From Wenyingzhuangia gilva (lineage in GTDB: Bacteria; Bacteroidota; Bacteroidia; Flavobacteriales; Flavobacteriaceae): DNA of 64,000 bases. The DNA is taken from contig NZ_JAUMIT010000002.1 of assembly GCF_030519655.1 (NCBI RefSeq), positions 1 to 64,000 of the forward strand, read 5' to 3'. The first letter of the stretch is position 1; every line of letters starts with the position of its first letter. The notes beneath the pieces were generated by a model. The model had not been told where the DNA came from. It searched no databases and was given only the letters and a program-made list of their open reading frames with translations. Made by a program: the position numbers and the translations under genes. This document shows positions 37,534 through 46,934 of the stretch, piece by piece.

Positions 37534-38961
37534 ATGATTGATATGAAAAAAGAACGCTTTATCATAAAATATACACTTATAGTACTTTTAGCAATAAGTA
37601 CTTTTAGTTGTGCTACTTATAACGAGTTAAGTGCAAAATATCAACATGAAGTATTGAATGGTGAATTTGATGTTGCCATGAAAAGTATTGACAATAATAA
37701 GTATCTTAATAAAGACAGAAATGAATTATTGTATTGTTTAGAAAAGGGAAAAATAGCCTACTTAAAAGGAGATTATAAATTAAGTAACGAGCTTCTTAAC
37801 AAGGCTGATTTGTTGATAGAAGATCACAAAGTAAATAAAGTAGGTGAAGTTTTAGGAGTGTTAGCCAATCCAGAAAAAACAACTTATAAAAGTGAAGATT
37901 TTGAAAAGGTTGCAATCCATTATTACAAAGCAATGAATTATATATTTTTAAATTTATATGATGATGCTTTGGTAGAGGCTAAAAGAATTAATCTTCAACT
38001 TCAAGAAATTAATGACTCTTATCCTGCAGGGAAAAAAAATAGATACACAACAGATGCCTTTGCGATGAATTTACAAGGTTTGTTGTACGAAACTACAGGA
38101 AATTTAAACGATGCATTTATATCTTACAGAAATGCAGTTGAATTGTATCAGCAAAACGATGGGACTTATTTTGGGGTAAATATTCCAAAACAATTAAAAC
38201 AAGATTTAATTAATTCGGCCCATCAATTAGGTTTTAGAGATGAAGAGTTAAGATATTCAGAACTCTTTAACCTTAAATACGAACCAAAAGCTAATGATTT
38301 TAAAGGAGAAGTAATTGTGTTTTGGGAAAGTGGATTGGTACCGTATAAGTCTCAAACATATTTTACTTTTTCAGCATTACCAGGTAATAATAACGGATTT
38401 GTAAGCATTACTAATGAAGAATTGGGACTTACTATTCCAGTTCCAACAAGTAATAGTAGTAATAGTAGTAAATTTTCGGATATTAATGTTTTTAATATTG
38501 CATTTCCAAAATATGAAGATAGAATTCCATATTTTACAAGCGGTAAAGTAATTTTAAACAATAATAGTGCTAAAGATTATCAATTAGAGTTGGTGGAAGA
38601 TTATAAAACCATTGCTTTTCAAACTTTAAAGGACAGAACAGTAAGAGAGATTGGAAAAATAGCACTTCGTGTAGCAGCAAAAAAAATATCTGAAAATATT
38701 GTAAGAAATCAGAATGAAAATTTAGGAGCTGTGTTAGGAATCTTAAACGCTCTAAATGAAAAAACTGATACTAGAAATTGGCAAACATTACCTAACAAAA
38801 TATATTATACCAGAATACCTTTAAATAAAGAAGAAAATATTTTAAAGGTTGTGGTAAAAACGACCAATGAACAGACAGTAGAAAAGGAATTTAATGTAAA
38901 ATCTTCAGGAAATTTAAATTTCATCAACTATATTACACCACAAAGTGAAAACGCTAACTAA
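37534..38961 (+). CDS. COG3014-like lipoprotein
   Basis: 475 aa. The lipobox LAISTFSCATYN makes it a lipoprotein. ATG codons at 37534 and 37543; the second gives the neater signal (MKKERFIIKYTLIVLL). The N-terminal half is TPR-like (CLEKGKIAYLKGDYKLSNELL; FAMNLQGLLYETTGNLNDAFISYRNAVELY). The C-terminal half is beta-rich with a conserved-looking KIYYTRIPLNKEENIL. I relate it to the COG3014 group often found beside LpoB-like genes; function unknown. A terminator-like hairpin directly precedes it. Confidence 0.75.
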   Translation: MIDMKKERFIIKYTLIVLLAISTFSCATYNELSAKYQHEVLNGEFDVAMKSIDNNKYLNKDRNELLYCLEKGKIAYLKGDYKLSNELLNKADLLIEDHKVNKVGEVLGVLANPEKTTYKSEDFEKVAIHYYKAMNYIFLNLYDDALVEAKRINLQLQEINDSYPAGKKNRYTTDAFAMNLQGLLYETTGNLNDAFISYRNAVELYQQNDGTYFGVNIPKQLKQDLINSAHQLGFRDEELRYSELFNLKYEPKANDFKGEVIVFWESGLVPYKSQTYFTFSALPGNNNGFVSITNEELGLTIPVPTSNSSNSSKFSDINVFNIAFPKYEDRIPYFTSGKVILNNNSAKDYQLELVEDYKTIAFQTLKDRTVREIGKIALRVAAKKISENIVRNQNENLGAVLGILNALNEKTDTRNWQTLPNKIYYTRIPLNKEENILKVVVKTTNEQTVEKEFNVKSSGNLNFINYITPQSENAN

Positions 38962-38968
38962 AATTAGT

Positions 38969-38976
38969 TAGTTTTG
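38969..38976 (+). promoter_or_regulatory. DUF349 gene -7 box
   Basis: TAGTTTTG, an exact TAnnTTTG match 27 bases before the ATG at 39004 and just after the preceding stop codon. Confidence 0.45.
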
Positions 38977-39003
38977 AATTAGATAAGAGAAAATTAAAAT
39001 ATA

Positions 39004-40722
39004 ATGATTACCATAGATATGGAGAAAGAAACTCAATCAATAGACTATAAAACAATGACTTTAGAAGCTTTGATTGCTACGTTAAAAAAGATGATTGAAG
39101 ACCATCCTATTCAGGACATAAAAGAGCAAGCAAGTGCTATTAGAGCATCTTTTTATTATCAATACAATGAGCAGTTAGAAAAAGCAAAAGATTTGTTTGT
39201 TCAAGAAGGAGGAAATGAAATCGATTTTGATTATTCTCAACCGATACAAACAGAATTTAAAGATTTATGGAAATCTTATGTTGAAAAGAAGAATAATCAC
39301 TACAAAAAGTTAGTCAAAGAATTGGCTACAAATCTTACAAAAAGAGAAGAAGTGATTTCATCTATAAAAGCCTTGGTAGAAAAAGGAGAAGTTTCTAGTA
39401 CCTATAAGGAGTTTCAACAGTTGATGGCAGATTGGAAAGAAATAGGACCTGTGCCTTCTGATAAATACCAAGAAACATGGGGGAATTATCATTTATACGT
39501 AGAACAATATTATGATTTGTTACACATTAATAATGATTTAAGAGCCATTGATTTTAAACATAATTTAGAAGCGAAGAAACAAATAATTGAAAGAGCTAAA
39601 CAATTATTAGAGCATGCAGATGTGCAGTTTGCTTTTAATGAATTACAAATTTTACATAAAATCTGGAAAGAAGAAACTGGGCCTGTTGCCAAAGAATTTA
39701 GAGAACCAGTTTGGGAAGAGTTTTCAGCTTTGTCAAATGCAATTCACGATAAAAGAGCTCTTCTTTTAGAAGAGTTAAGAAATGTAGAAGAAAAAAATTA
39801 CGAACAAAAATTAGTTAAAATTCAAGAAATTAAAAACTTTGACTATTCTAAAAATAAATCTTTTGGAGACTGGAAAAAAAGCATTGATGCTTTTGAAGTT
39901 TTAAAAGAAGAATTTTTAGCCATTGGTAAAATTCCTAAAAGTAAGAATAAAGAAGTTTGGAATACTTTTAAGGAGGCTACCAAAGAGTTTAATAGTGCTA
40001 AGAATAATTTCTTTAAAGAAATAAAGTCTTCTCAAAACGAAGCTATTTCTAATAAAAAAGCATTGATAGATGAAGCTTTGGCTTGGAAAGATTCAGATGA
40101 TTTTGAAGCGGCTACAGAAGTGTTTAAAAGAATTCAAGCAGCTTGGAAAAAAGTTGGATTTGTTCCAAGAAAACAAGCGGATGCTTTGTGGAAGGAATTT
40201 AAAAGTGCATGTGATGCTTATTTTGATAGATTAAATAATGTTAAAAAAGAAGGTACAGCTGAAGAGCAAGAGAACTTTGTAAAAAAAGAAGCTTTTTTAA
40301 CAAAGTTGTCTAATGGAGAAATCACTTTAGAGACTTATAAACAATTGTTAAAAGAATGGATTGCTTTAGGTTTAGTGCCCCCACAAAAAAATAAAATAGA
40401 TCAAGATATTTTACAGGAAATAACTAAAGGGCTTACTTTGCCAAAAGATAAAGTAGAGGCTGATTTTATTAAATATCAACTTAAAATAGCTTATCTATTA
40501 GCCATTGATAGTAAGAAATTATATACAGAGTACGATCAATTAAGAAAAGACGTAGACAATGCAACAAAAGATTTAAAACAACTAGAGAATAATTTAGGAT
40601 TCTTTTCTAATACCAAAAAGACCAATCCTCTATTTGAGACAGTGATGAAATCTATTGAAACAGAAAAAGAGAAGCTTCTGTTGGCCAAGAAAAAAATTAA
40701 ATATCTAAAGTCATTTCAATAA
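39004..40722 (+). CDS. DUF349 repeat protein
   Basis: 572-aa cytoplasmic, highly helical and charged. It contains several ~75-residue DUF349 repeats, each with a W-K-x-I-G-x-V or W-K-x-x-G motif: LMADWKEIGPVPSDKYQETWG, LHKIWKEETGPVAKEF, SFGDWKKSIDAFEVL..IGKIPKSK, and AAWKKVGFVPRKQADALWKEF. A C-terminal coiled-coil segment follows. Alternative starts at 39004 and 39019 (MEKETQ). DUF349 proteins have no agreed function. It ends at a strong convergent terminator. Confidence 0.88.
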   Translation: MITIDMEKETQSIDYKTMTLEALIATLKKMIEDHPIQDIKEQASAIRASFYYQYNEQLEKAKDLFVQEGGNEIDFDYSQPIQTEFKDLWKSYVEKKNNHYKKLVKELATNLTKREEVISSIKALVEKGEVSSTYKEFQQLMADWKEIGPVPSDKYQETWGNYHLYVEQYYDLLHINNDLRAIDFKHNLEAKKQIIERAKQLLEHADVQFAFNELQILHKIWKEETGPVAKEFREPVWEEFSALSNAIHDKRALLLEELRNVEEKNYEQKLVKIQEIKNFDYSKNKSFGDWKKSIDAFEVLKEEFLAIGKIPKSKNKEVWNTFKEATKEFNSAKNNFFKEIKSSQNEAISNKKALIDEALAWKDSDDFEAATEVFKRIQAAWKKVGFVPRKQADALWKEFKSACDAYFDRLNNVKKEGTAEEQENFVKKEAFLTKLSNGEITLETYKQLLKEWIALGLVPPQKNKIDQDILQEITKGLTLPKDKVEADFIKYQLKIAYLLAIDSKKLYTEYDQLRKDVDNATKDLKQLENNLGFFSNTKKTNPLFETVMKSIETEKEKLLLAKKKIKYLKSFQ

Positions 40723-40725
40723 GAA

Positions 40726-40758
40726 TAAAAAAGAGAAGCTATTAGCTTCTCTTTTTTA
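40726..40758. terminator. Bidirectional terminator
   Basis: AATAAAAAAGAGAAGCTA, T, TAGCTTCTCTTTTTTATT is an almost perfect palindrome with A and T tracts on both sides. It serves the DUF349 gene (+) and the Crp-family gene (-), whose stop codon it includes. Confidence 0.93.
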
Positions 40759-41334
40759 TTCTTTAAGTAATTTTTTTCTAATTCTACTTAGCTGTATCGG
40801 TGTAATTCCCAAGTGTGAAGCAATTTGAAATTGCGGAATTAGTTGATCTATATTTTTGATTTTTTTTCTTAAAATTAAGTAACGTTCAGTTGCATTCTTA
40901 GATAGTAAATCTATTAAAGATTCTTCTAGTCTTGTATATTCTTTTTCTAATGTTTTATACATGAATTCGCTAAAATCAGGGAATTGTTTTCTTAAACTAG
41001 CCAAATCGTCAACAGTAATTTCTACCACAATAGCATCTGTTAAAGCCTGGCAAGCAATTAAGGCTGGAGATTTGTGAATGGCGGATTTTAGGGAACCAGC
41101 TATCTGACCTGGAGCTATAATAGATTTGTTAATTTCTTGAGCATCGGCACTTGTTTTCATATAAGTTCTTGTAATACCATCTATCACAAAAAACAATTTG
41201 TTATTTACAAGTCCTATTTCACATAAATATTCTCCAGATTTATATGATTTTACTTTAGCCAAACTAAGAAACTTTTTTAGGGTTTCTTCTGGTAAAGGGT
41301 GAATGTTATTTATAAATTTTAAAAAAGTATCCAT
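40756..41334 (-). CDS. Crp/Fnr-family transcriptional regulator
   Basis: 192 aa. An N-terminal cyclic-nucleotide-binding-type beta-roll covers residues ~10-115 (KSYKSGEYLCEIGLVNNKLFFVIDGITRTY; IAGSLKSAIHKSPALIACQAL). The C-terminal helix-turn-helix is QFQIASHLGITPIQLSRIRKKL. Bacteroidota proteins of this type usually lack the residues for cAMP binding, and I do not see the Crp R/S pair in the phosphate cassette, so the ligand is unknown. It has its own -7 box upstream and a terminator at its stop. Confidence 0.88.
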   Translation of the reverse strand: MDTFLKFINNIHPLPEETLKKFLSLAKVKSYKSGEYLCEIGLVNNKLFFVIDGITRTYMKTSADAQEINKSIIAPGQIAGSLKSAIHKSPALIACQALTDAIVVEITVDDLASLRKQFPDFSEFMYKTLEKEYTRLEESLIDLLSKNATERYLILRKKIKNIDQLIPQFQIASHLGITPIQLSRIRKKLLKE

Positions 41335-41359
41335 GTTAATTCCAGAAATGTATTATTAA

Positions 41360-41367
41360 CAAATGTA
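41360..41367 (-). promoter_or_regulatory. Crp-family gene -7 box
   Basis: The minus strand reads TACATTTG (TAnnTTTG), 25 bases before the regulator's ATG, in the short gap after the DUF6122 gene. It suggests the regulator is not just the tail of the parA run. Confidence 0.5.
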
Positions 41368-41369
41368 AA

Positions 41370-42306
<937 letters not shown>

Positions 42307-42308
42307 AT

Positions 42309-43862
42309 TTATTTTTTTCTTCGTTTGATGACTTCTTTACCTACATAGTATAGACCAAGCGCTACTAAGAAATATACCAAATAAGATTTAGGTTCTCCAT
42401 CTCCACCAACAGTGGTGAAAAGTCTTTCCCAACGAATTTTTTTATTGATAGCTGTTTCGTTCTGATCTAAGCTCATCCAAATAAATACTGGTTTACCAAC
42501 TACGTGATCAAACGGAGTGTATCCCCAGTAACGGGCATCTAAAGAACGTTGACGATTGTCTCCCATCATCCAAAAATAATCTTGTTTAATGGTATATTTA
42601 TCTGTTTTTACACCATTGATGTAAATATCTCCATTGTCTTTTATTTCAAAATCATTATGCTCGTATTCAGAAATAATTCTTTCATAAAAAGGAAGTGTTT
42701 GTTTGTTTAAAGTAACTACATCTCCTTTAGCAGGAATGTATATAGGTCCAAAATTATCTTGACTCCAAGCGTACTGTGCATCATGAGGAAAAATACTTGG
42801 ATCATAAACTCCTTTAGGATCTATGCTTCTTTTGATGGAAATAACTTTAGGATCATTTTGCATCATCAAAGCATGTTCTTTATCTAAATTGATAAAATAT
42901 CTGCTTCTTTCTTGATTTAATACAGAAGCCTCAGATGGGTTTACATTATAACCATGTATAATTTCATCCGCCGTAAAAGGAGCGTTGGTTTCTACATAAT
43001 AGTTAAATTGTGGCTTCGCTCTATCTGGTAAAACGGTTCTTTTACCATTGATATATATATATCCGTTTTTAATTTCTAAACTATCCCCAGGGATACCAAC
43101 ACATCGTTTAACATAGTTGGTTTTTTTATCAATAGGTTTGTAAGTAAACTTATCAGACGTGTCTCCCCACATTAATGCTAAAGAGTCTGAGGGCCAGTTA
43201 AAAACAACGATATCGTTTCTTTCTACTTTTTGTAATCCCGGAAGCCTCATATACGGTAATTCAATGCCTTTTACATAAGAACGCAATCCTGTTCCAGGAA
43301 CAGAATCATGAACCATTGGCAAAGCTATAGGGCTAATAGGTACTCTAGCTCCATAGTGAAACTTACTTACAAAAAGAAAATCTCCAATCAATAAAGATTT
43401 TTCTAACGATGAGGTTGGAATGGTAAAAGGTTGCATTACATATGTGTGTACCAAGGTAGCAGCAACAACAGCAAACGTAATAGAACTAATCCATTCTCCT
43501 GTTTTACTAGGTGGTTTAATACTTCTATTCGCATTGTATTTTAATTGGTCAAAAATAACATAGTTTAAATAGAAGTTGTAAAACCCAAATGTTAAAATAG
43601 CCAACCAAGTGTCTTTGGTGTCAAATTTTCTGAAACTACGAGCAATTTCTACCCAAATAACTGGAAATATCAACAAGTTAATGACAGGAATAAACAAAAG
43701 AATGACCCACCATTTAGGTCTGTTTATAATCCCCATTAACACAATGGCATTGTAAACAGGAATGGCTGCTTCCCATGATTTTCTACCTGCTTTTTTGTAT
43801 AGTTTCCAAGTTCCAGCAAAGTGTAATACTTGTACTACTAAAAAGAATATAATCCAGTTCAT
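42309..43862 (-). CDS. lepB: Signal peptidase I
   Basis: Membrane protease that removes signal peptides from exported proteins. 517 aa, longer than the E. coli enzyme: the first ~140 residues hold three or four membrane segments, the form usual in Bacteroidota, followed by the S26 domain. The catalytic serine is S152 in IPTSSLEKSLL (usually S-M; here S-L). The catalytic lysine is K252 in NYVKRCVGIPGDSLEI. Box E is FWMMGDNRQRSLDARYWGY. A large insert lies between boxes D and E. It lies 15 bp after dapB on the same strand. Confidence 0.95.
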   Translation of the reverse strand: MNWIIFFLVVQVLHFAGTWKLYKKAGRKSWEAAIPVYNAIVLMGIINRPKWWVILLFIPVINLLIFPVIWVEIARSFRKFDTKDTWLAILTFGFYNFYLNYVIFDQLKYNANRSIKPPSKTGEWISSITFAVVAATLVHTYVMQPFTIPTSSLEKSLLIGDFLFVSKFHYGARVPISPIALPMVHDSVPGTGLRSYVKGIELPYMRLPGLQKVERNDIVVFNWPSDSLALMWGDTSDKFTYKPIDKKTNYVKRCVGIPGDSLEIKNGYIYINGKRTVLPDRAKPQFNYYVETNAPFTADEIIHGYNVNPSEASVLNQERSRYFINLDKEHALMMQNDPKVISIKRSIDPKGVYDPSIFPHDAQYAWSQDNFGPIYIPAKGDVVTLNKQTLPFYERIISEYEHNDFEIKDNGDIYINGVKTDKYTIKQDYFWMMGDNRQRSLDARYWGYTPFDHVVGKPVFIWMSLDQNETAINKKIRWERLFTTVGGDGEPKSYLVYFLVALGLYYVGKEVIKRRKK

Positions 43863-43877
43863 TTTTTTGTTTTTATA

Positions 43878-44579
43878 TTATAAACCTAACACATCTCTCA
43901 TAGAGAAGACACCGTGTTTACCTACTAACCATTCAGCAGCAATGACTGCTCCTAAAGCAAAACCTTGACGGTTGTGCGCTGTGTGTTTTATTTCAATACT
44001 ATCTACTTCTGATGTGTAATCTACCGTATGTGTACCTGGCACTTCAGGACTACGAATGGCTTTGATAGGAATGTTTAAATCATCCGTAGCTTTATCTACC
44101 TCCCAGCCGTTATATTTGGTGTGTTCTATCACTCCTTCAGCTAATGTGATGGCAGTTCCACTAGGCTCATCTAATTTTTGTTTGTGATGAATTTCTTCCA
44201 TCGTAACATCATACTGAGATAAGTTTTTCATCATTTTAGCCAAATGTTGATTCAACTCAAAAAAGATATTCACGCCCAAACTATAGTTTGATGCATAAAT
44301 AAATCCACCATTTTTTTCGTTACACAAAGCAACCATTTTATCATAATCTGCCAACCAACCTGTAGTTCCAGAAACAACTGGTACTCCATTGTTAAAGCAG
44401 TTAGAGATATTATTTACAGCAACAGAAGGAATACTAAAATCAATAGCAACATCTGCCAATGTAATATCGTATTCTTTGGTGTTTTCATCAACTTTCACCA
44501 CAATTTCATGTCCTCTACTTACAGCTATTTTTTCTATAGTCTGTCCCATTTTTCCGTATCCTAATAATGCTATTTTCAT
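43878..44579 (-). CDS. dapB: 4-hydroxy-tetrahydrodipicolinate reductase
   Basis: Reduces 4-hydroxy-tetrahydrodipicolinate with NAD(P)H in lysine and diaminopimelate synthesis. 233 aa, slightly short but with all hallmarks: LLGYGKMGQTIE (Gly-rich cofactor loop), VSGTTGW, and the catalytic EEIHHKQKLDEPSGTA with H131, H132 and K135. The 2-bp gap to the DUF5683 gene and 15-bp gap to lepB fit one mRNA. Its product feeds peptidoglycan. Confidence 0.96.
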   Translation of the reverse strand: MKIALLGYGKMGQTIEKIAVSRGHEIVVKVDENTKEYDITLADVAIDFSIPSVAVNNISNCFNNGVPVVSGTTGWLADYDKMVALCNEKNGGFIYASNYSLGVNIFFELNQHLAKMMKNLSQYDVTMEEIHHKQKLDEPSGTAITLAEGVIEHTKYNGWEVDKATDDLNIPIKAIRSPEVPGTHTVDYTSEVDSIEIKHTAHNRQGFALGAVIAAEWLVGKHGVFSMRDVLGL

Positions 44580-44581
44580 TC

Positions 44582-45145
44582 TTAAAATTTAAGATTTAAA
44601 GATAACCCTACATAATTGTCTTTAGAAACATTGTCTCTCATCAATTTAGGGTCGAATGTTATTTTGTCTGATATATTAAATTGCAACAAATGTGCATCTA
44701 TACTGGCCTCTAAAATTTGTAAAGCATACAAACCTACAAAAGTTAACAAAGAGGTGTCTCTGTTTCTCCTTAAAACTTGTTGTGCGTTTTCTAAACTTTG
44801 ATCAGAAAAAGTATCGTAAAACTCGTCTTGCTCGCCAGCAGCTCTTTGTTTAAAAGCATTACGATACCTTTTGTACGATTTGGCGTTAATATTGTAATAA
44901 TAAAGAGGGATTGCCAAAGCTCCATAAACGATAGGAATTTTCCAGTAACGTTTGTTATAAGCTTGACCTAACCCTGGTAAAACAGCTGAGTAAAAAGCAG
45001 CTTTTGCAGGTGTTAAAGGGTTGTAACTATCTGTGTCTTCTAAAAAAGCTTGACTGTCTATAGACAATTGCCCTTCTTGATCTTGCGAAAAAGAAGATTG
45101 TATTGTAAGAATAGCTATGACGATTATGAGTATGTTACGAATCAC
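44582..45145 (-). CDS. DUF5683 domain protein
   Basis: 187 aa. Signal peptide MIRNILIIVIAILTIQSSFS, then PLTPAKAAFYSAVLPGLGQAYNKRYWKIPIVYG, a motif typical of DUF5683, and two hydrophobic segments (IVYGALAIPLYYY; LLTFVGLYALQILEA). The C-terminus (NYVGLSLNLKF) ends in alternating hydrophobic residues, like an outer-membrane strand. The function is unknown. It is conserved beside parB and dapB in related genomes as far as I recall, and overlaps parB by 11 bases. Confidence 0.82.
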   Translation of the reverse strand: MIRNILIIVIAILTIQSSFSQDQEGQLSIDSQAFLEDTDSYNPLTPAKAAFYSAVLPGLGQAYNKRYWKIPIVYGALAIPLYYYNINAKSYKRYRNAFKQRAAGEQDEFYDTFSDQSLENAQQVLRRNRDTSLLTFVGLYALQILEASIDAHLLQFNISDKITFDPKLMRDNVSKDNYVGLSLNLKF

Positions 45146-46031
45146 CTAAGTTTAATAAAGCTTTTATTTTATTGAATTCTTCTTCTGAACTGAATGGAAT
45201 GGCAATTTTTCCTTTTCCTTTGGCGTTAGCACTAATGGCTACTTTTTGCCCAAAGAATCGGTTAAATTTATCTTGACTTTCACTTACAAAAGAAGGCGTT
45301 GTATTGGTAACGGGATTATTTGGTTTTTCTTGCTTCATGTTAGCAACAAAAGCCTCTGTTTGTCTTACAGACAAACCATCTTTTAAGATTTTTTCATAAA
45401 CCTCTAGCTGAATTAGGGTGTTTTCAATATTAATTAAAGCCCTACCATGTCCCATGCTTACAAATCCATCTCTCATTCCTGTTTGAATAATTGGATCTAA
45501 TTTTAACAATCGTAAATAGTTGGTTACTGTAGAACGTTTTTTCCCTACGCGGCCTCCTAATTCTTCTTGAGTTAAGTTAATTTCATCAATCAAACGTTGA
45601 TAAGACAAAGCAACTTCAATAGGATCTAAATTTTTACGTTGGATGTTTTCTACCAAAGCCATTTCTAACATCTCTTGGTCGTTTGCCAAACGGATATATG
45701 CAGGAATGGTTTTGTTTCCAATTAATTTAGAAGCTCTAAATCTTCTTTCTCCAGAAACCAATTGAAATTGATCATCAACTCTACGAACAGTAATAGGCTG
45801 AATAACGCCAAGTATTTTGATAGAATCTGCTAATTCTTTTAAAGCTTCTTCATCAAAATAAGTTCTTGGCTGAAAAGGATTGACCTCAATTTGATCAAGT
45901 TCCAATTCAATAATATTTCCAATAATTTCTGTCGCCTTTTCGTGATTGGCAGAGCGAACAGTCATATCGTTTTCTTTCAATAATGCAGAAAGACCTCTAC
46001 CTAAAGCTTGTTTTTTTGTTGCTTTTGCCAT
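45135..46031 (-). CDS. parB: Chromosome-partitioning protein ParB
   Basis: 298 aa. Binds parS and loads clamps for chromosome segregation with ParA. The N-terminus KQALGRGLSALL is typical. The CTP-binding and ParB/Srx boxes are visible: IEVNPFQPRTYFDEEAL, LVSGERRFRASKLIG and EMALVENIQRKNLDPIE. The parS-binding HTH is TQEELGGRVGKKRSTVTNYLRLL, followed by MGHGRALI. The C-terminal dimer domain follows. It is 5 bp after parA. I found no convincing parS in the window. Confidence 0.96.
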   Translation of the reverse strand: MAKATKKQALGRGLSALLKENDMTVRSANHEKATEIIGNIIELELDQIEVNPFQPRTYFDEEALKELADSIKILGVIQPITVRRVDDQFQLVSGERRFRASKLIGNKTIPAYIRLANDQEMLEMALVENIQRKNLDPIEVALSYQRLIDEINLTQEELGGRVGKKRSTVTNYLRLLKLDPIIQTGMRDGFVSMGHGRALINIENTLIQLEVYEKILKDGLSVRQTEAFVANMKQEKPNNPVTNTTPSFVSESQDKFNRFFGQKVAISANAKGKGKIAIPFSSEEEFNKIKALLNLGDS

Positions 46032-46036
46032 GTGTT

Positions 46037-46798
46037 TTAATTCTTTGTAATCACTTCGTGAGCTAAGTTAATATAGTTTACGGCACCTCTACTTGTGGCG
46101 TCATAAGCAATAATACTTTCTCCATAACTTGGAGCTTCACCCAAACGAATGTTACGTTGTATAATGGTATCAAAAACCATGTCGCTAAAGTGTTTTTTCA
46201 CTTCTTCTACTACTTGGTTTGATAAACGTAAACGTGAATCGTACATAGTTAGTAAAAGTCCTTCAATATCTAAAGAAGGATTGTGTATTTTTTGAACACT
46301 TTTTATAGTATTTAATAATTTTCCTAAACCTTCTAGTGCAAAATATTCACATTGAATTGGAATAATTACAGAGTTTGCAGCGGTTAAGGAGTTTAATGTA
46401 ATCAATCCTAAAGAAGGGGCACAGTCAATAATAATAAAATCATACAAATCAGAAATAGGTTTTAAAGCCTCTTTTAGCATGTATTCTCTATTTTCTTTAT
46501 CTACCAATTCAATTTCAATGGCAACCAAATCAATATGTGCAGGAATAATATCTACATTAGGTGAATTGGTTGGAATAATTGCTTCGGCAGCTGTACAAGA
46601 ATGTTCTAACAATTCGTATGTTCCTTTTTCTATATTTTCAATATCAATACCCAAACCAGACGAAGCATTGGCTTGTGGATCAGCATCAATAATCAAAACC
46701 TTTTTTTCTAAAACGCCCAAAGAGGCAGCTAAATTAACTGAGGTAGTTGTTTTACCAACACCTCCTTTTTGATTAGCAATAGCAATAATTTTTCCCAT
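46037..46798 (-). CDS. parA: Chromosome-partitioning ATPase ParA (Soj)
   Basis: 253 aa, deviant Walker A ATPase. IANQKGGVGKTTTSVNLAASL (KGGVGKTT, residues 11-18), Walker A' LIIDADPQANASSGLG and FIIIDCAPSLG are present. There is no N-terminal HTH, so it is the chromosomal Soj type. It heads the run parA-parB-DUF5683-dapB-lepB-WbqC-DUF6122. The 136-bp upstream spacer has no exact TAnnTTTG box. Confidence 0.96.
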   Translation of the reverse strand: MGKIIAIANQKGGVGKTTTSVNLAASLGVLEKKVLIIDADPQANASSGLGIDIENIEKGTYELLEHSCTAAEAIIPTNSPNVDIIPAHIDLVAIEIELVDKENREYMLKEALKPISDLYDFIIIDCAPSLGLITLNSLTAANSVIIPIQCEYFALEGLGKLLNTIKSVQKIHNPSLDIEGLLLTMYDSRLRLSNQVVEEVKKHFSDMVFDTIIQRNIRLGEAPSYGESIIAYDATSRGAVNYINLAHEVITKN

Positions 46799-46934
46799 GT
46801 AATAGATGCTGTTTATAATGTACGTAAAAGTACAATTATTTGTGAGTTGACGAAAGTTAAGATATTAACAATTCTTGTTAAGAATGCTGAATAAGTGAAA
46901 GTCGTGATTAAAGGTTTGTATTTCTTGTAAATGT

